Assembly (NCBI RefSeq): GCF_036067295.1
Contig: NZ_CP107954.1
Coordinates: 2,046,001-2,110,000 of the forward strand
Source: Kribbella sp. NBC_00382
GTDB lineage: Bacteria > Actinomycetota > Actinomycetes > Propionibacteriales > Kribbellaceae
Reading direction: 5' to 3'
Length of the DNA: 64,000 nt
Made by a program: the position numbers and the translations under genes. Positions 8,257 through 16,419 of this stretch are shown in pieces (the first letter of the stretch is position 1; every line of letters begins with the position of its first letter). The notes under the pieces are model-generated. The model did no database searches and had not been told where the DNA came from. It saw only the letters and a program-made list of their open reading frames with translations.

Positions 8257-9332
8257 CGGCGCCAGGCGCACGCGATCGTCAGGAAGAGGTCGTTGGCCTC
8301 GCGCTCGCCGATGGTCACCCGGGCGCCCTCGCCGGGGAACGGGCGGACCGAGACGCCCTCGGCCTGGACGGCTTCGGCGAAGGCCAGCGTCTCGTCGCCG
8401 AGCGGCATCCAGACGAAGTTCGCGTGCGTCTCGGGTACATCCCAGCCGGCCGCGCGCAGTTCGCCGACGACCCTGGTCCGCTCGACCACGAGCGCCTCGA
8501 CCCGGTCCAGCAGCTCCTTCTCCGCGCGCAACGACGCCACCGCGGCCGCCTGGGCGATCTCGCTGACGCCGAAGGGCAGCGCGCACTTGCGGATCGCGGC
8601 GATCACCGGGGCGTGTCCGATCGCGTAGCCGATCCGGAACCCGGCCAGCCCGTACGCCTTGGAGAAGGTCCGCAGGACGACCACGTTCGGCCGGTCCCGG
8701 TACATCTCGGTGCAGTCGGGCGTCTCGGTGTCGCGGACGAACTCGCGGTAGGCCTCGTCGAGCACGACCAGGACGTTGCTCGGTACTGCGTCGAGGAACG
8801 CGACCAGCTCGTCGCGATGGACGACCGGGCCTGTCGGGTTGTTCGGCGTGCAGACCATCACGACGCGGGTTCGGTCGGTGATGGCCGCCTCCATCGCCTT
8901 GAGGTCGTGCCGGGCATCCTCGGTCAGCGGGACCTGGACGGAGGTCGCGCCGGTCAGCTGCACCGCGATCGGGTACGCCTCGAACGACCGCCACGCGTAG
9001 ACGACCTCGTCGCCTTCGCTGCAAGCAGCCTGCAGCAAGTGGTAGAGCACCGCGACTGAACCCGTCCCGATGGCCAAGTCCGTGACCGGTACGTCGAAAC
9101 GCTCGGACAGAGCCTCCAGCAACGGCAGGGCGCCCATGTCCGGGTACCGGTTCATGTTCCCGGCCGCCTCGGTGGCTGCGGCGAGCACGCCCGGCAGCGG
9201 AGGATACGGGTTCTCGTTGCTCGACAGCTTGAACGACGGGCGGCCGTCGGTGCGCTCCGGCGGCTTGCCCGGCTTGTACGCCGCGACATCATCCAGCACG
9301 GAACGGAAGCGCACCTCGTTGTCAGCCGTCAT
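8253..9332 (-). CDS. Histidinol-phosphate/aromatic aminotransferase family, PLP-dependent
   Basis: Class I/II PLP aminotransferase of the HisC/Pat group (359 aa). Visible motifs: [11 protein letters not shown] near residue 35, [13 protein letters not shown] in the cofactor phosphate cup, TPNNPTGPV (substrate Asn), VLDEAYREF (PLP Asp and Tyr) and [15 protein letters not shown] with the Schiff-base lysine. Such enzymes make histidinol-phosphate or transaminate phenylpyruvate. No his genes are nearby, so an aromatic aminotransferase (Pat-like) role is as likely as histidine synthesis. The ATG has no Shine-Dalgarno; TAGCCT lies 6 nt upstream, which suggests a leaderless transcript. Confidence 0.88.
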   Translation of the reverse strand: MTADNEVRFRSVLDDVAAYKPGKPPERTDGRPSFKLSSNENPYPPLPGVLAAATEAAGNMNRYPDMGALPLLEALSERFDVPVTDLAIGTGSVAVLYHLLQAACSEGDEVVYAWRSFEAYPIAVQLTGATSVQVPLTEDARHDLKAMEAAITDRTRVVMVCTPNNPTGPVVHRDELVAFLDAVPSNVLVVLDEAYREFVRDTETPDCTEMYRDRPNVVVLRTFSKAYGLAGFRIGYAIGHAPVIAAIRKCALPFGVSEIAQAAAVASLRAEKELLDRVEALVVERTRVVGELRAAGWDVPETHANFVWMPLGDETLAFAEAVQAEGVSVRPFPGEGARVTIGEREANDLFLTIACAWRR

Positions 9333-9361
9333 GGCGGCAGGCTAGCTCCATCCCCGCCCGC

Positions 9362-9525
9362 TTAGAACCCCGTGAAATCGGACTGGACAAATTGCTCAAC
9401 CGAAGGCGGGAAGCAGTAGTTGTCAGGCATCAAAATGGCCGGGCCGCCCGTCCATTCGTCCAGCAAAGACGCTGAACCGTGGGCAAGCGCCCGGCCATCG
9501 ATCCGGCCGTACCGGACTGCCGTGA
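9362..9525 (-). pseudogene. Possible C-terminal gene remnant
   Basis: Between the aminotransferase start and the hydrolase stop there is an open minus-strand frame ending in TAA at 9362. Its last ~55 codons read like protein (GSASLLDEWTGGPAILMPDN, then PPSVEQFVQSDF) and use more TTG, TTT and ATT codons than neighbours. No ATG, or GTG with a ribosome site, opens it inside the gap. It may be the tail of a decayed foreign gene; it could equally be chance. Confidence 0.25.
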
Positions 9526-10398
9526 CTAGCTCGGCAGGACGACCTCGCCACCGGGTACGGCGATGGCGCTGAGGTCGAAGTCGAGGGGGTTGGTCATGCA
9601 GCGGGCCGAGCCGCCACCCTTGTGGAACTCGGAGAGGTCGAGCACGACGACCCGCAGGCCGAGACCGGTCAGGATCTCGCGCAGCCGCGGCGAGCAGGCC
9701 GGCATGATGATCGTTTCGTTCACGACCAGCGAGTTGCCGCTGAAGGCGAACGCCTCCTCGTCGGTGAGCACGATCGGGTCCGGCACGATGCCGAACAGCT
9801 CGGCCTGGCTGGCGGCGTCGAGGGCCGGCGGGTAGACCATCGCGTGGGTGCTGTCGACCGGGCAGAACGGCAGGTCGAGGTGGTACATGCCCTCGTGCTG
9901 GATGCGCAGGCCGCGGACCCGGATGTTCCACTCGGTCGCCAGGTGCTTGAGCGCGTCGGCCTCGGTCCGCGGGCCGTAGCCGACCACCAGGCTGTCGCCG
10001 AAGATGAACGCGTCGCCGGACTCGAAGTGCGGGCCGACGCCGTCGCCCCCGGTGCGCTTCAGCTCGAAGTCGTGGCCCATGAACCACTCGGCCGCGGTCA
10101 GCGACTCCTTGCGGCGCGGCTCGAACCGCATGTGCGACAGCATCGCCTTGCCTTGGGCGGTGGCGAAGCCCAGGTTCATCGCGTAGACCATGTCCGGCGA
10201 GTCGTCCCGCTGGGCCAGCACCTCGACCTCACCGCCGGCGTCGACGATCGCCTGCCGGAGCGAGTCCCACTGCTTGAGCGCCAGCTCCGGGTCGGGCTGG
10301 TCCTGGGTCGACATGTACGGATTGATCACATAGTCGATCCGGAAATGGTCCGGCCGGACCATCAGATAGCGGCGACCCCACCCCAGCGACTGACCCAT
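9526..10398 (-). CDS. Dimethylargininase / amidinotransferase-family hydrolase
   Basis: 290-aa member of the guanidine-modifying superfamily, closest in layout to dimethylarginine dimethylaminohydrolase, which splits methylated arginines to citrulline and methylamines. Substrate-binding features: an N-terminal MVRPDHFRIDYVINPYMS, an acidic FESGDAFIFGD loop, the catalytic His in MYHLDLPFCPVD, NSLVVNETIIMP, and the nucleophilic Cys in GGGSARCMTNPL near residue 267. ATG 10398 is chosen because CAGAGGTG lies about 6 nt upstream; a 19-codon open extension precedes it. A perfect GntR-type palindrome at 10441-10459 lies in the promoter region. Arginine deiminase or another guanidino substrate is possible. 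Confidence 0.85.
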   Translation of the reverse strand: MGQSLGWGRRYLMVRPDHFRIDYVINPYMSTQDQPDPELALKQWDSLRQAIVDAGGEVEVLAQRDDSPDMVYAMNLGFATAQGKAMLSHMRFEPRRKESLTAAEWFMGHDFELKRTGGDGVGPHFESGDAFIFGDSLVVGYGPRTEADALKHLATEWNIRVRGLRIQHEGMYHLDLPFCPVDSTHAMVYPPALDAASQAELFGIVPDPIVLTDEEAFAFSGNSLVVNETIIMPACSPRLREILTGLGLRVVVLDLSEFHKGGGSARCMTNPLDFDLSAIAVPGGEVVLPS

Positions 10399-10440
10399 GT
10401 GCACACCTCTGCGCTCCCGGACCGGACATTGACCGATCCC

Positions 10441-10459
10441 CTGATTGTCCGACAATCAG
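10441..10459. promoter_or_regulatory. Palindromic operator upstream of the dimethylargininase-like gene
   Basis: CTGATTGTCCGACAATCAG is a perfect palindrome with 9-bp arms around one central C. Its core TTGTCCGACAA fits the TNGTNNNACNA pattern typical of FadR-subfamily GntR regulators. It lies 43-61 nt upstream of the chosen start. The regulator is unknown; the GntR-family gene at 12962 is a candidate by proximity only. Confidence 0.65.
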
Positions 10460-10543
10460 TCAGTGTGCAGGGCGACCGGGACCGCGTCAACATGAGGTAC
10501 GCCTCGGCGGATGACGAGGCGTTCGCAGTACCGGCGAGCAGGC

Positions 10544-11161
10544 TCAGCTGGTGGTGTAGATCAGGTCCAGCGAGTTCGGATCCCAGCCGTTACCGGTGAT
10601 CCACTGGAGCGCTTCGGTTTTGCCGGAGGGGCCGTAGACATCGATCTTGACCGAGATCGCCTCGGGGTTGCTCGGGTCCGACTTCGACTTCTGGTAGGTC
10701 GCCTTGAAGTCGGGCCCGATGTACGGCAGCTGGGCCAGGATCGGGTACTTCAGCGCCAGCCGGCTCTGGATCTCGTCGAACTTGCGCCCGGCCTCGGCCT
10801 CGGTCTCGAGCTCCTGCTCCGGATTGTTCTTGCCCCACTCCCGGCCGACCGGGCCGTTGGCGTAGAGGTAGACCTTCACCGACAGCGGGTCCTTGCCGCG
10901 CACGGTGATCGTCTGGGTGTAGCTCTGGAAGCCGTTCCGCTCGCCGGTCAGCGTGTGCGTCCCGGGCCGGACGTCGGTCTTGCCGTTCGCCGCGATCGGC
11001 GCACCGTCGAGCGTCAGGGTCAGGTCGTTGGGGATCGACTTCACGGTCAGCTCCGCCTTGGGGTCGTGCCGCCAGATCAGCACCCCGCCGATCACGATGA
11101 CGACCACCAGCAGGGCTACCGCACCCATCACCAGCGTGCGCCGGCCGTCCTCCTCCATCAA
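10544..11161 (-). CDS. Membrane-anchored PEGA-type protein
   Basis: 205 aa. One N-terminal membrane helix (about residues 11-29, VMGAVALLVVVIVIGGVLIW) is followed by an extracytoplasmic PEGA-like beta domain (ELTVKSIPNDLTLTLDG, then RPGTHTLTGERNGFQSYTQ) and a C-terminal alpha/beta domain without a recognised motif (PILAQLPYIGPDF, then WITGNGWDPNSLDLIYTT). It lies 19 nt downstream of the cell-wall hydrolase gene and is probably cotranscribed with it, suggesting an envelope role. The second domain resembles small accessory modules seen near peptidoglycan hydrolases; no enzymatic function can be stated. Confidence 0.8.
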   Translation of the reverse strand: MMEEDGRRTLVMGAVALLVVVIVIGGVLIWRHDPKAELTVKSIPNDLTLTLDGAPIAANGKTDVRPGTHTLTGERNGFQSYTQTITVRGKDPLSVKVYLYANGPVGREWGKNNPEQELETEAEAGRKFDEIQSRLALKYPILAQLPYIGPDFKATYQKSKSDPSNPEAISVKIDVYGPSGKTEALQWITGNGWDPNSLDLIYTTS

Positions 11162-11180
11162 CTGCTCCTACTCGTCAGCA

Positions 11181-12788
11181 CTAGGGCTTCTTCTCTGGCG
11201 CGGGCTGGTTCTTCAGGCGAGCGACGGCGAACTGGTACTTCTTGCCGACGTTGTACGCGTACCCGGCCTGCGGGACGTGGCCGCCCAGCGATCCGGCCAC
11301 CGAGTTGAACTTGCCGTACTTGCCGACGAACAGGTACGTGTGTCCCTCCCCGATGAAGATGTCACCCGGTACCAACTGGTCCTCGGTGATGTCGTCGATC
11401 ACCTGGTACTTCGGCGAGGACCGCAGGTAGGCGTCCTGGACGCTCGTGCCCACCTCGGGATAGTCCGGATCCGCTCCGCTCATGTGCATCACGGTCGAGA
11501 CGAACCGCCCGCAGTCGCTCCACACCCGGTCACCCTGGTCACTGTTGTACTTCGGCAGTGCCTCCTGGTACGCCGGAGTCGCGTCGCCCTTGTCCGGGCC
11601 GTGCCCCTCGTCCGGCCAGGCCAGCGAGATCGCGACCGCCGCGATGTTGCCGCTGCCGGCCGCACAGGCGGTCGCCGGCCCGGTCCCGGGCTTGCCCGGC
11701 TCGGCGGCACCGCCACCGAAGGTCTTGAACACCTCCCGGGCAGTGGCCTGACGCCGCCCGTACTCGGGGTCGTTCGGGTTCGTCGTGAAGATCTCGAACT
11801 TGGCCGCGAAGGTGTAGGCCGCGTCGTCGACCGTCTTGGTCGCCTTCATCGCGGTCCCGACGGCCGGCAGCGGCACCTTGCCGGTGCCGTCGAGCTGGTG
11901 GATCAGGAAGTTGAGCTGGAACTCCAGCGTCTCGATCTGGCTGTCGGTGGCGCCCGTCGAGCGGCCCGCGTTGATGACCTTGCTGGCCGGATACCACTGG
12001 ACGATCCCCCAGGCCTTGTTGCCCAGCCCGACGGCCGTCGCGGCCGGCGTTTTCGTGCCCGAGGTGGTGCCGTTGAGTCGTTGGGGCTCGACGCTCGACT
12101 CGTGGATCATGTTGCCGACGATGCCGGCGGCCTGCTCCTTGGAGTAACCGTTCGTGACCAGGAAGTTGAACGCCTTCTCCTGGTTGTTGCCGCCGACCAG
12201 CGGTCCGCCCGATCCGCCGCAGCCACAGCCGCCACCCGCGCCGGCGGAGTCCGTCGTGCTGAAGAGCGTCGCCGGGTCGGTCTGCTTGAGGTCGCTGCCG
12301 TCGGAGTCGGACGCCGCCCAGACCTCGAAGTGGAGGTGGGCGCCGCTCTTGCCCGGGGCGGACTCGTCGCCCTCGCCCGACGTGCCGATCACCTGGCCGC
12401 GGGTGACCGGGTCGCCCTTCTTGACCGCCTTGGTGTCGAAGAACCGGTACCAGGTCTCCAGGCCCTCGCCGTGGCTGATCTTGATCCAGTCGCCGTCGAC
12501 CGATGTCACGTCGCCGTCCTCGACGGCATACACCTTGCTGCCCTTGTCGACCACGAAGTCGACGCCCTTGTGGGTCTCGTCGCCCTCGTCGTCCCAGCCC
12601 TGATCGGGCGTGTGGTTGTCGGTCGGCCAGGCCATCGAGGTCTCGCCGGCGCCGGACGACGGAGTGCAGGCCGCGGCGGTGCCCATGCTGCTCAGCACGC
12701 CGACGATCATCGCGATCACGATGATCAGCGGCAGGAAGAACACGAGCATGACGCCACCGATGATCGGCAGTGCCTTGCTGTCACCCAC
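11181..12788 (-). CDS. Three-domain cell-wall hydrolase (M23 peptidase, tail-lysozyme-like, Cys amidase-like)
   Basis: 535 aa, membrane-anchored by one N-terminal helix (residues 9-32). Domain 1 (about 50-165) is an M23 metallopeptidase with zinc motifs HKGVDF and GAHLHFEV. A Gly/Cys-rich linker (GAGGGCGCGGSGG) follows. Domain 2 (about 200-355) matches the phage tail lysozyme type: FNFLVTNGYSKEQAAGIVGN, then MIHESSVEP with a catalytic Glu candidate, and AWGIVQWYP. Domain 3 (about 380-525) is NlpC/P60- or CHAP-like, with a Cys nucleophile candidate in SDCGRFVSTVMH and a His in EGHTYLFVGKYG. Similar multi-hydrolase proteins occur in actinobacterial conjugative elements, but no conjugation genes are seen here. 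GTG start with AAGGAGAG 5 nt upstream. Confidence 0.85.
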   Translation of the reverse strand: MGDSKALPIIGGVMLVFFLPLIIVIAMIVGVLSSMGTAAACTPSSGAGETSMAWPTDNHTPDQGWDDEGDETHKGVDFVVDKGSKVYAVEDGDVTSVDGDWIKISHGEGLETWYRFFDTKAVKKGDPVTRGQVIGTSGEGDESAPGKSGAHLHFEVWAASDSDGSDLKQTDPATLFSTTDSAGAGGGCGCGGSGGPLVGGNNQEKAFNFLVTNGYSKEQAAGIVGNMIHESSVEPQRLNGTTSGTKTPAATAVGLGNKAWGIVQWYPASKVINAGRSTGATDSQIETLEFQLNFLIHQLDGTGKVPLPAVGTAMKATKTVDDAAYTFAAKFEIFTTNPNDPEYGRRQATAREVFKTFGGGAAEPGKPGTGPATACAAGSGNIAAVAISLAWPDEGHGPDKGDATPAYQEALPKYNSDQGDRVWSDCGRFVSTVMHMSGADPDYPEVGTSVQDAYLRSSPKYQVIDDITEDQLVPGDIFIGEGHTYLFVGKYGKFNSVAGSLGGHVPQAGYAYNVGKKYQFAVARLKNQPAPEKKP

Positions 12789-12961
12789 GGCGCTCTCCTT
12801 GCTGTGACATCGGGGCGGGCCAGGAAAGGGGCGGCCACTGGGTCAAAGACTGCCCGAAAACCAGGTCATTATGTCGAGAGTTATCCACAGGTTGACCGTC
12901 GGCCGTGCCCCGGGCGGGTGCCGAACGCGACAACGGCGGCCGACTGGACGACAATCGCTGC

Positions 12962-13630
12962 ATGTACGAACGGCTGCGGGTGGACCGCTCGACCACGGTG
13001 GACCGGGTCGTCGACGCGCTCCGCGCCGCCCTCTTCTCGGGTGACCTCGAGCCCGGTACGCCGCTGCGCGAGCAGCCTCTGGCCGAGGCGCTCGGCGTCG
13101 CCCGCAGTACGGTCCGCGAAGCGATGACCATGCTGGTCACCGAGGGACTCGCTGTTCGCGAGCCGAACAAGGGCGTCAGCGTGGCGATCCTGCACCCGGC
13201 CGCGGTGGCGGACATCTGCCGGGCCCGGTTCGTCCTCGAGTCGGCCGGGATCAGGGCCTGGTTCGACGCCGACGAGGTCGCCCGCGAGCGCGTCCGCGCC
13301 GCGATGCGAACCTTCGCCGCCACCGCCAAGGAGGGCGCCGACCCCGAGGCGATGACCGAGACCCACCTGGCCATCCACCGCAGCCTGGTCGCGCTCACCG
13401 GCAGCGAACGCCTGACCGCCACCGCCGACTCGATCACCGGCGAGGCGAGACTCGCGCTGGCGCGCGTCGACGCGCTCCGGCAGGACGCCAAGCAGCAGGT
13501 GGCTTCGCACCGCAAGCTCGTCCGGCTGCTCGAGAAGGGCGAGCTGGACGAATGCGTCGAGGAGCTGCGCCGGCACCTGGCCGGCGCCGAGGAGTCCCTG
13601 CTCGAAGCCATCGCCACACCGCCCTCCTGA
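12962..13630 (+). CDS. GntR-family transcriptional regulator (FCD type)
   Basis: 222 aa. The N-terminal winged helix (about residues 8-72) contains VVDALRAALFSGDLEPGTPL, the recognition-helix segment LAEALGVARSTVREAMTML and EGLAVREPNKGVSV. The C-terminal all-helical FCD ligand domain has ARFVLESAGIRAW, an ETHLAIHRSLVALTGSERL segment with a metal-ligand His pattern, and a final SHRKLVRLLEKGELDEC. ATG 12962 begins at the conserved N terminus; a 19-codon open extension is not conserved-looking. It is divergent from the cell-wall hydrolase gene. Target and ligand unknown. The TNGTNNNACNA-type palindrome at 10441 would suit this family. Confidence 0.87.
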   Translation: MYERLRVDRSTTVDRVVDALRAALFSGDLEPGTPLREQPLAEALGVARSTVREAMTMLVTEGLAVREPNKGVSVAILHPAAVADICRARFVLESAGIRAWFDADEVARERVRAAMRTFAATAKEGADPEAMTETHLAIHRSLVALTGSERLTATADSITGEARLALARVDALRQDAKQQVASHRKLVRLLEKGELDECVEELRRHLAGAEESLLEAIATPPS

Positions 13631-13722
13631 AGTCACGTCCCGTCCGACGCACGAGTGGTCCTCCTGGATCCGGCTGCGGCGTGGGACGGGTGTGGTGAAC
13701 CCCGGGGTGGCAGGATCGGTGT

Positions 13723-14109
13723 ATGAAGAACTTGATCATCAAGTTGCTCGCCAACGCGGTCGCGCTGGCGGTTGCGAGCTGGGTCGTCAGCGGCATCACG
13801 CTGCAGGGATCGACCACCGGACGCCGGGTGCTGACGCTGCTGATCGTGGCGGCCATCTTCGGGATCGTGAACGCGGTGGTGAAGCCGATCGCCAAGCTGG
13901 TCTCGCTGCCGTTCATCATCCTCACGCTGGGTCTGCTGATCTTCGTGATCAACGCGCTGATGCTGCTGCTCACCTCGTGGATCACCGGCAAGCTCGACGT
14001 GCAGTTCCACGTCAGCGGGTTCGGCGCCGCGCTGCTCGGCTCCCTGGTCATCACCCTGGTCGGCATGCTGCTGAACGCCGTCCTGCCGGACGAGGCCGAG
14101 ATCCGGTGA
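13723..14109 (+). CDS. Four-helix membrane protein, phage holin superfamily IV (PF04020 type)
   Basis: 128 aa, very hydrophobic. Four membrane segments are visible: residues 3-22, 30-55, 60-85 and 90-120. The segment NAVVKPIAKLVSLPFIILTL is the family hallmark, found in small chromosomal membrane proteins across bacteria. Despite the family name there is no lysis context, so a housekeeping membrane role is more likely than phage holin activity. Followed 7 nt later by the phosphatase gene, so probably cotranscribed. Confidence 0.85.
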   Translation: MKNLIIKLLANAVALAVASWVVSGITLQGSTTGRRVLTLLIVAAIFGIVNAVVKPIAKLVSLPFIILTLGLLIFVINALMLLLTSWITGKLDVQFHVSGFGAALLGSLVITLVGMLLNAVLPDEAEIR

Positions 14110-14116
14110 CCGGCAG

Positions 14117-14569
14117 GTGAGCTCGACAGTGAGGCGCGTCGAGGTCGTCTGCACGGGCAACATCTGCCGCTCCCCGATCGGCGAGGTCGTGCTGCGCGCG
14201 AAGCTCGCCGACGCGGGGATCGACGACATCGTCGTGACGAGTTCGGGTACCGGCGGCTGGCACATCGGCGATCCGATGGACTCCCGCGCCGCCGCCGCGT
14301 TGGCCCGGCGCGGGTACGACGGGAGCCAGCACCGGGCACAGGAGTTCCGCAGCAGTTGGTTCGCGGACCGCGACCTGGTGCTCGCGATGGACTCTGGCCA
14401 TCTGTCCGCCTTGCTCAGGCGCGGCGGAGACGACCTCGCCGTACCGGTCGAGCTGTTCGCGGACAGCGACGTACCGGATCCGTACTACGGCGACGACGCC
14501 GGTTTCGACGACGTGCTCGATCAGATCGAAAAGGCGGCCGACCTGTGGGTCGACCGCCTCTCGCACTAG
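14117..14569 (+). CDS. Low-molecular-weight protein-tyrosine phosphatase
   Basis: 150 aa. The phosphate-binding loop CTGNICRS (nucleophile Cys12, Arg18) matches CX5R with the extra Cys of LMW phosphatases. The general-acid loop is DPYYGDD (Asp near residue 121). Additional family segments: SSGTGGWHIGDPMDSRAAAA and HRAQEFRSSWFADRDLVLAMD. It dephosphorylates phosphotyrosine proteins or, in actinobacteria, may act in polysaccharide or stress control. GTG start; it likely shares a transcript with the membrane protein upstream. Convergent with the phosphofructokinase gene, 7 nt apart. Confidence 0.92.
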   Translation: MSSTVRRVEVVCTGNICRSPIGEVVLRAKLADAGIDDIVVTSSGTGGWHIGDPMDSRAAAALARRGYDGSQHRAQEFRSSWFADRDLVLAMDSGHLSALLRRGGDDLAVPVELFADSDVPDPYYGDDAGFDDVLDQIEKAADLWVDRLSH

Positions 14570-14576
14570 CCGTTCG

Positions 14577-15791
14577 CTACTTGGTCTGGCCGATCTCCGT
14601 CAGCAGGCCGGCGAACCACTCCACGGAGGGGTCGAACTCCTTGCCGCCGGCGATGCGCGGGAACTCGATCGCGCGCAGCTCGTCACCGCGCTCCTCGTCA
14701 TGCCCGACGACACCGCTCTCGCCGCGCAGGGCCGCGTCGACCGCATAGTCGGTGCACTGCTTGATCAGCGCGAGGTCGGCGTCGTTGGCAGCGGCCGACC
14801 GGCTGAAGTAGCCGCTCTTCTGCACCATCGTCTTCTCCGCGCCGATCCGCTCGGCGAACTGCTTCGCGAACCATGCGCCCGGGTTGACCGCGTCGAGCTT
14901 CACGTGCCCGAACGGGTCCCGCGGCACGTCCTCGCCCTTCGCCTCCAGCTCGGCCACGATCGACGGCACGCCGGCGCCCTCGGACAGGAAGATGGTGACG
15001 CAGTCGTTCTCGTCCATCACCGCCTTCAGCCGCTCGGCCTCGGCATCCAGATCGATCGTTGCCTCAGGCACGTAAACGGCGTGCACGTCCCAGCTGCCCG
15101 CCTCCAGGCCGATCCCCGGGTTCCACTCCTGCGCCTTGAGCCACTTCCGGTACTCCGCGGCTGTCGCCGCCGTCAGCCACCCGCAGTTGCGTCCCATCAC
15201 CTCGTGGACGACGAGCATCCGCGGGTTGGAGCTGTGTTCCGCGATCACGTTCTTCGCGAAGATCGCACCCTGCTCCGCGGCCGTCCAGGCGCCGAGGCTC
15301 TGCTTGATCGGGATGACGTCGTTGTCGATCGTCTTCGGCAGGCCGACCACGGTCAGGTCGTAGTCGTGCTCCTGCAGGTACGCCGCCAGGTCCGCCGCGG
15401 TCGTGTTGGTGTCGTCGCCGCCGATCGTGTGCAGCACGTCGACGCCGTCCGCGACCAGCCGCTCGGCCGCGACCTGGAGCGCGTTCTGGCCGTCCTCGAT
15501 CAGACCGCGCTTGATCAGGTCGGCGGTGTTGGTCAGCTTCACCCGGCTGTTGCCGATCGGGCTGCCGCCGAACTTGTGCAGCACTCCGGCCTTGGCCCGG
15601 ACCTCGGGCGTGACGTCGAGGTGCCGGCCGCTGAGCAGCCCGTGGTACCCGTTCAGGTAGGCGATGATCTCCACGTCGGGCGCGACTTCGCTGTAGCGCT
15701 CGATCAGCCCGCCGACGGCGGACGACAGGCAGGGCGCGAGCCCGCCCGCGGTGAGAAGGGCAACTCTGCGGACAGACTTGTCGGCAGCCAT
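14577..15791 (-). CDS. 6-phosphofructokinase, diphosphate-dependent type
   Basis: 404 aa. Interconverts fructose 6-phosphate and fructose 1,6-bisphosphate. The N-terminal LLTAGGLAPCLSSAVGGLI is the nucleotide/PPi-binding loop. The diagnostic residues are GGDDTNTTA (about 122-130), where ATP enzymes have GGDGT, and PKTIDND, where ATP enzymes have PGTIDND. The Asp and Lys at these places define PPi-dependent enzymes. The substrate loop MGRNCGWLTAATA follows (family pattern MGRHAGWLA; here Asn-Cys for His-Ala). This supports a reversible, glycolytic-gluconeogenic PPi enzyme. Single gene with its own promoter region to the right. Confidence 0.92.
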   Translation of the reverse strand: MAADKSVRRVALLTAGGLAPCLSSAVGGLIERYSEVAPDVEIIAYLNGYHGLLSGRHLDVTPEVRAKAGVLHKFGGSPIGNSRVKLTNTADLIKRGLIEDGQNALQVAAERLVADGVDVLHTIGGDDTNTTAADLAAYLQEHDYDLTVVGLPKTIDNDVIPIKQSLGAWTAAEQGAIFAKNVIAEHSSNPRMLVVHEVMGRNCGWLTAATAAEYRKWLKAQEWNPGIGLEAGSWDVHAVYVPEATIDLDAEAERLKAVMDENDCVTIFLSEGAGVPSIVAELEAKGEDVPRDPFGHVKLDAVNPGAWFAKQFAERIGAEKTMVQKSGYFSRSAAANDADLALIKQCTDYAVDAALRGESGVVGHDEERGDELRAIEFPRIAGGKEFDPSVEWFAGLLTEIGQTK

Positions 15792-15849
15792 GGTCAGGTC
15801 CTTCCAGAGGTCACTGAAGTCGCCCTCAGCCTAGTGATGCAGACCACTT

Positions 15850-16356
15850 CTAACGCTGGTTGGGGTTCAGGTTCCGGACAGGCCGGGGCTCGATCGGGCT
15901 GGAGACTATGAAGGAGCTGGTGGTCTGGCCGTGGACGATGAACTTGTCGAGGACCTCCTCCAGGCCGGCGATGGCGGCGACCTGGACGCGCATCAGGAAG
16001 CAGTCCTCACCGGAGATGCGATGGCACTCGACGACCTCGGGGGTGCGCTCGGCGAGTTCGATGATGCGCGGGATCTGACCCGGCCCCGGGCGAAGGCGGA
16101 CCCAGGCAGCGACCGGTAGGCCGAGCGCGGCCGGGTCGAGGTCGAGGCGATAGCCGCGGATCACGCCGGACTCCTCCAGCCGCGTCACCCGCTCCCGCAC
16201 GGTCGGCGCCGACACTCCCAGGCGGCGGGCCAGCTCGGTCGTCCGCAGCCGCGGGTCAGCGGAGAGTTCGGTCAGCAGGCGGATATTCAGCTCATCCAGG
16301 GCCGGCTTTTCAGTTTGAAGGCTCAGGGCCGCTATCGCATTCGCTTCGGTAATCAT
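15850..16356 (-). CDS. Lrp/AsnC-family transcriptional regulator
   Basis: 168 aa. N-terminal HTH: LDELNIRLLTELSADPRLRT, then ELARRLGVSAPTVRERVTRL and ESGVIRGYRLDLDPAALG, the standard Lrp start. The C-terminal RAM domain includes VVECHRISGEDCFLMRVQV. The family binds amino acids and forms octamers. The start ATG 16356 has AGAGG 7 nt upstream. It is divergent from the EamA exporter at 16420 with only 63 nt between, so it very probably controls that exporter, a common arrangement for amino-acid efflux. Confidence 0.9.
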   Translation of the reverse strand: MITEANAIAALSLQTEKPALDELNIRLLTELSADPRLRTTELARRLGVSAPTVRERVTRLEESGVIRGYRLDLDPAALGLPVAAWVRLRPGPGQIPRIIELAERTPEVVECHRISGEDCFLMRVQVAAIAGLEEVLDKFIVHGQTTSSFIVSSPIEPRPVRNLNPNQR

Positions 16357-16406
16357 CAGGCGCCTCTCTGGTTCGTATCGCCATGGGAAAGCGACGATGA
16401 CCTTCC

Positions 16407-16412
16407 TAGGAT
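16407..16412 (+). promoter_or_regulatory. Putative -10 element, leaderless start of the exporter gene
   Basis: TAGGAT lies 7 nt before the GTG at 16420, and no Shine-Dalgarno is present, so transcription probably begins at the start codon. The element sits in the 63-nt divergent gap next to the Lrp gene. Confidence 0.5.
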
Positions 16413-16419
16413 AAACAGC

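Noticed and set aside
12881..12889. DnaA box (TTATCCACA) upstream of the cell-wall hydrolase
   Set aside because: A single consensus copy with no cluster, no AT-rich unwinding region and no dnaA/dnaN nearby; not an origin. Another copy lies inside a coding region near 51637.
10953..13127. A 724-codon plus-strand open frame
   Set aside because: Antisense to the cell-wall hydrolase, whose zinc and lysozyme motifs are convincing; composition is that of a shadow frame.
13723..14109. Phage holin linked to the tail-like cluster
   Set aside because: The family name is misleading: such four-helix proteins are common chromosomal genes, and this one is 39 kb from the cluster and cotranscribed with a phosphatase.
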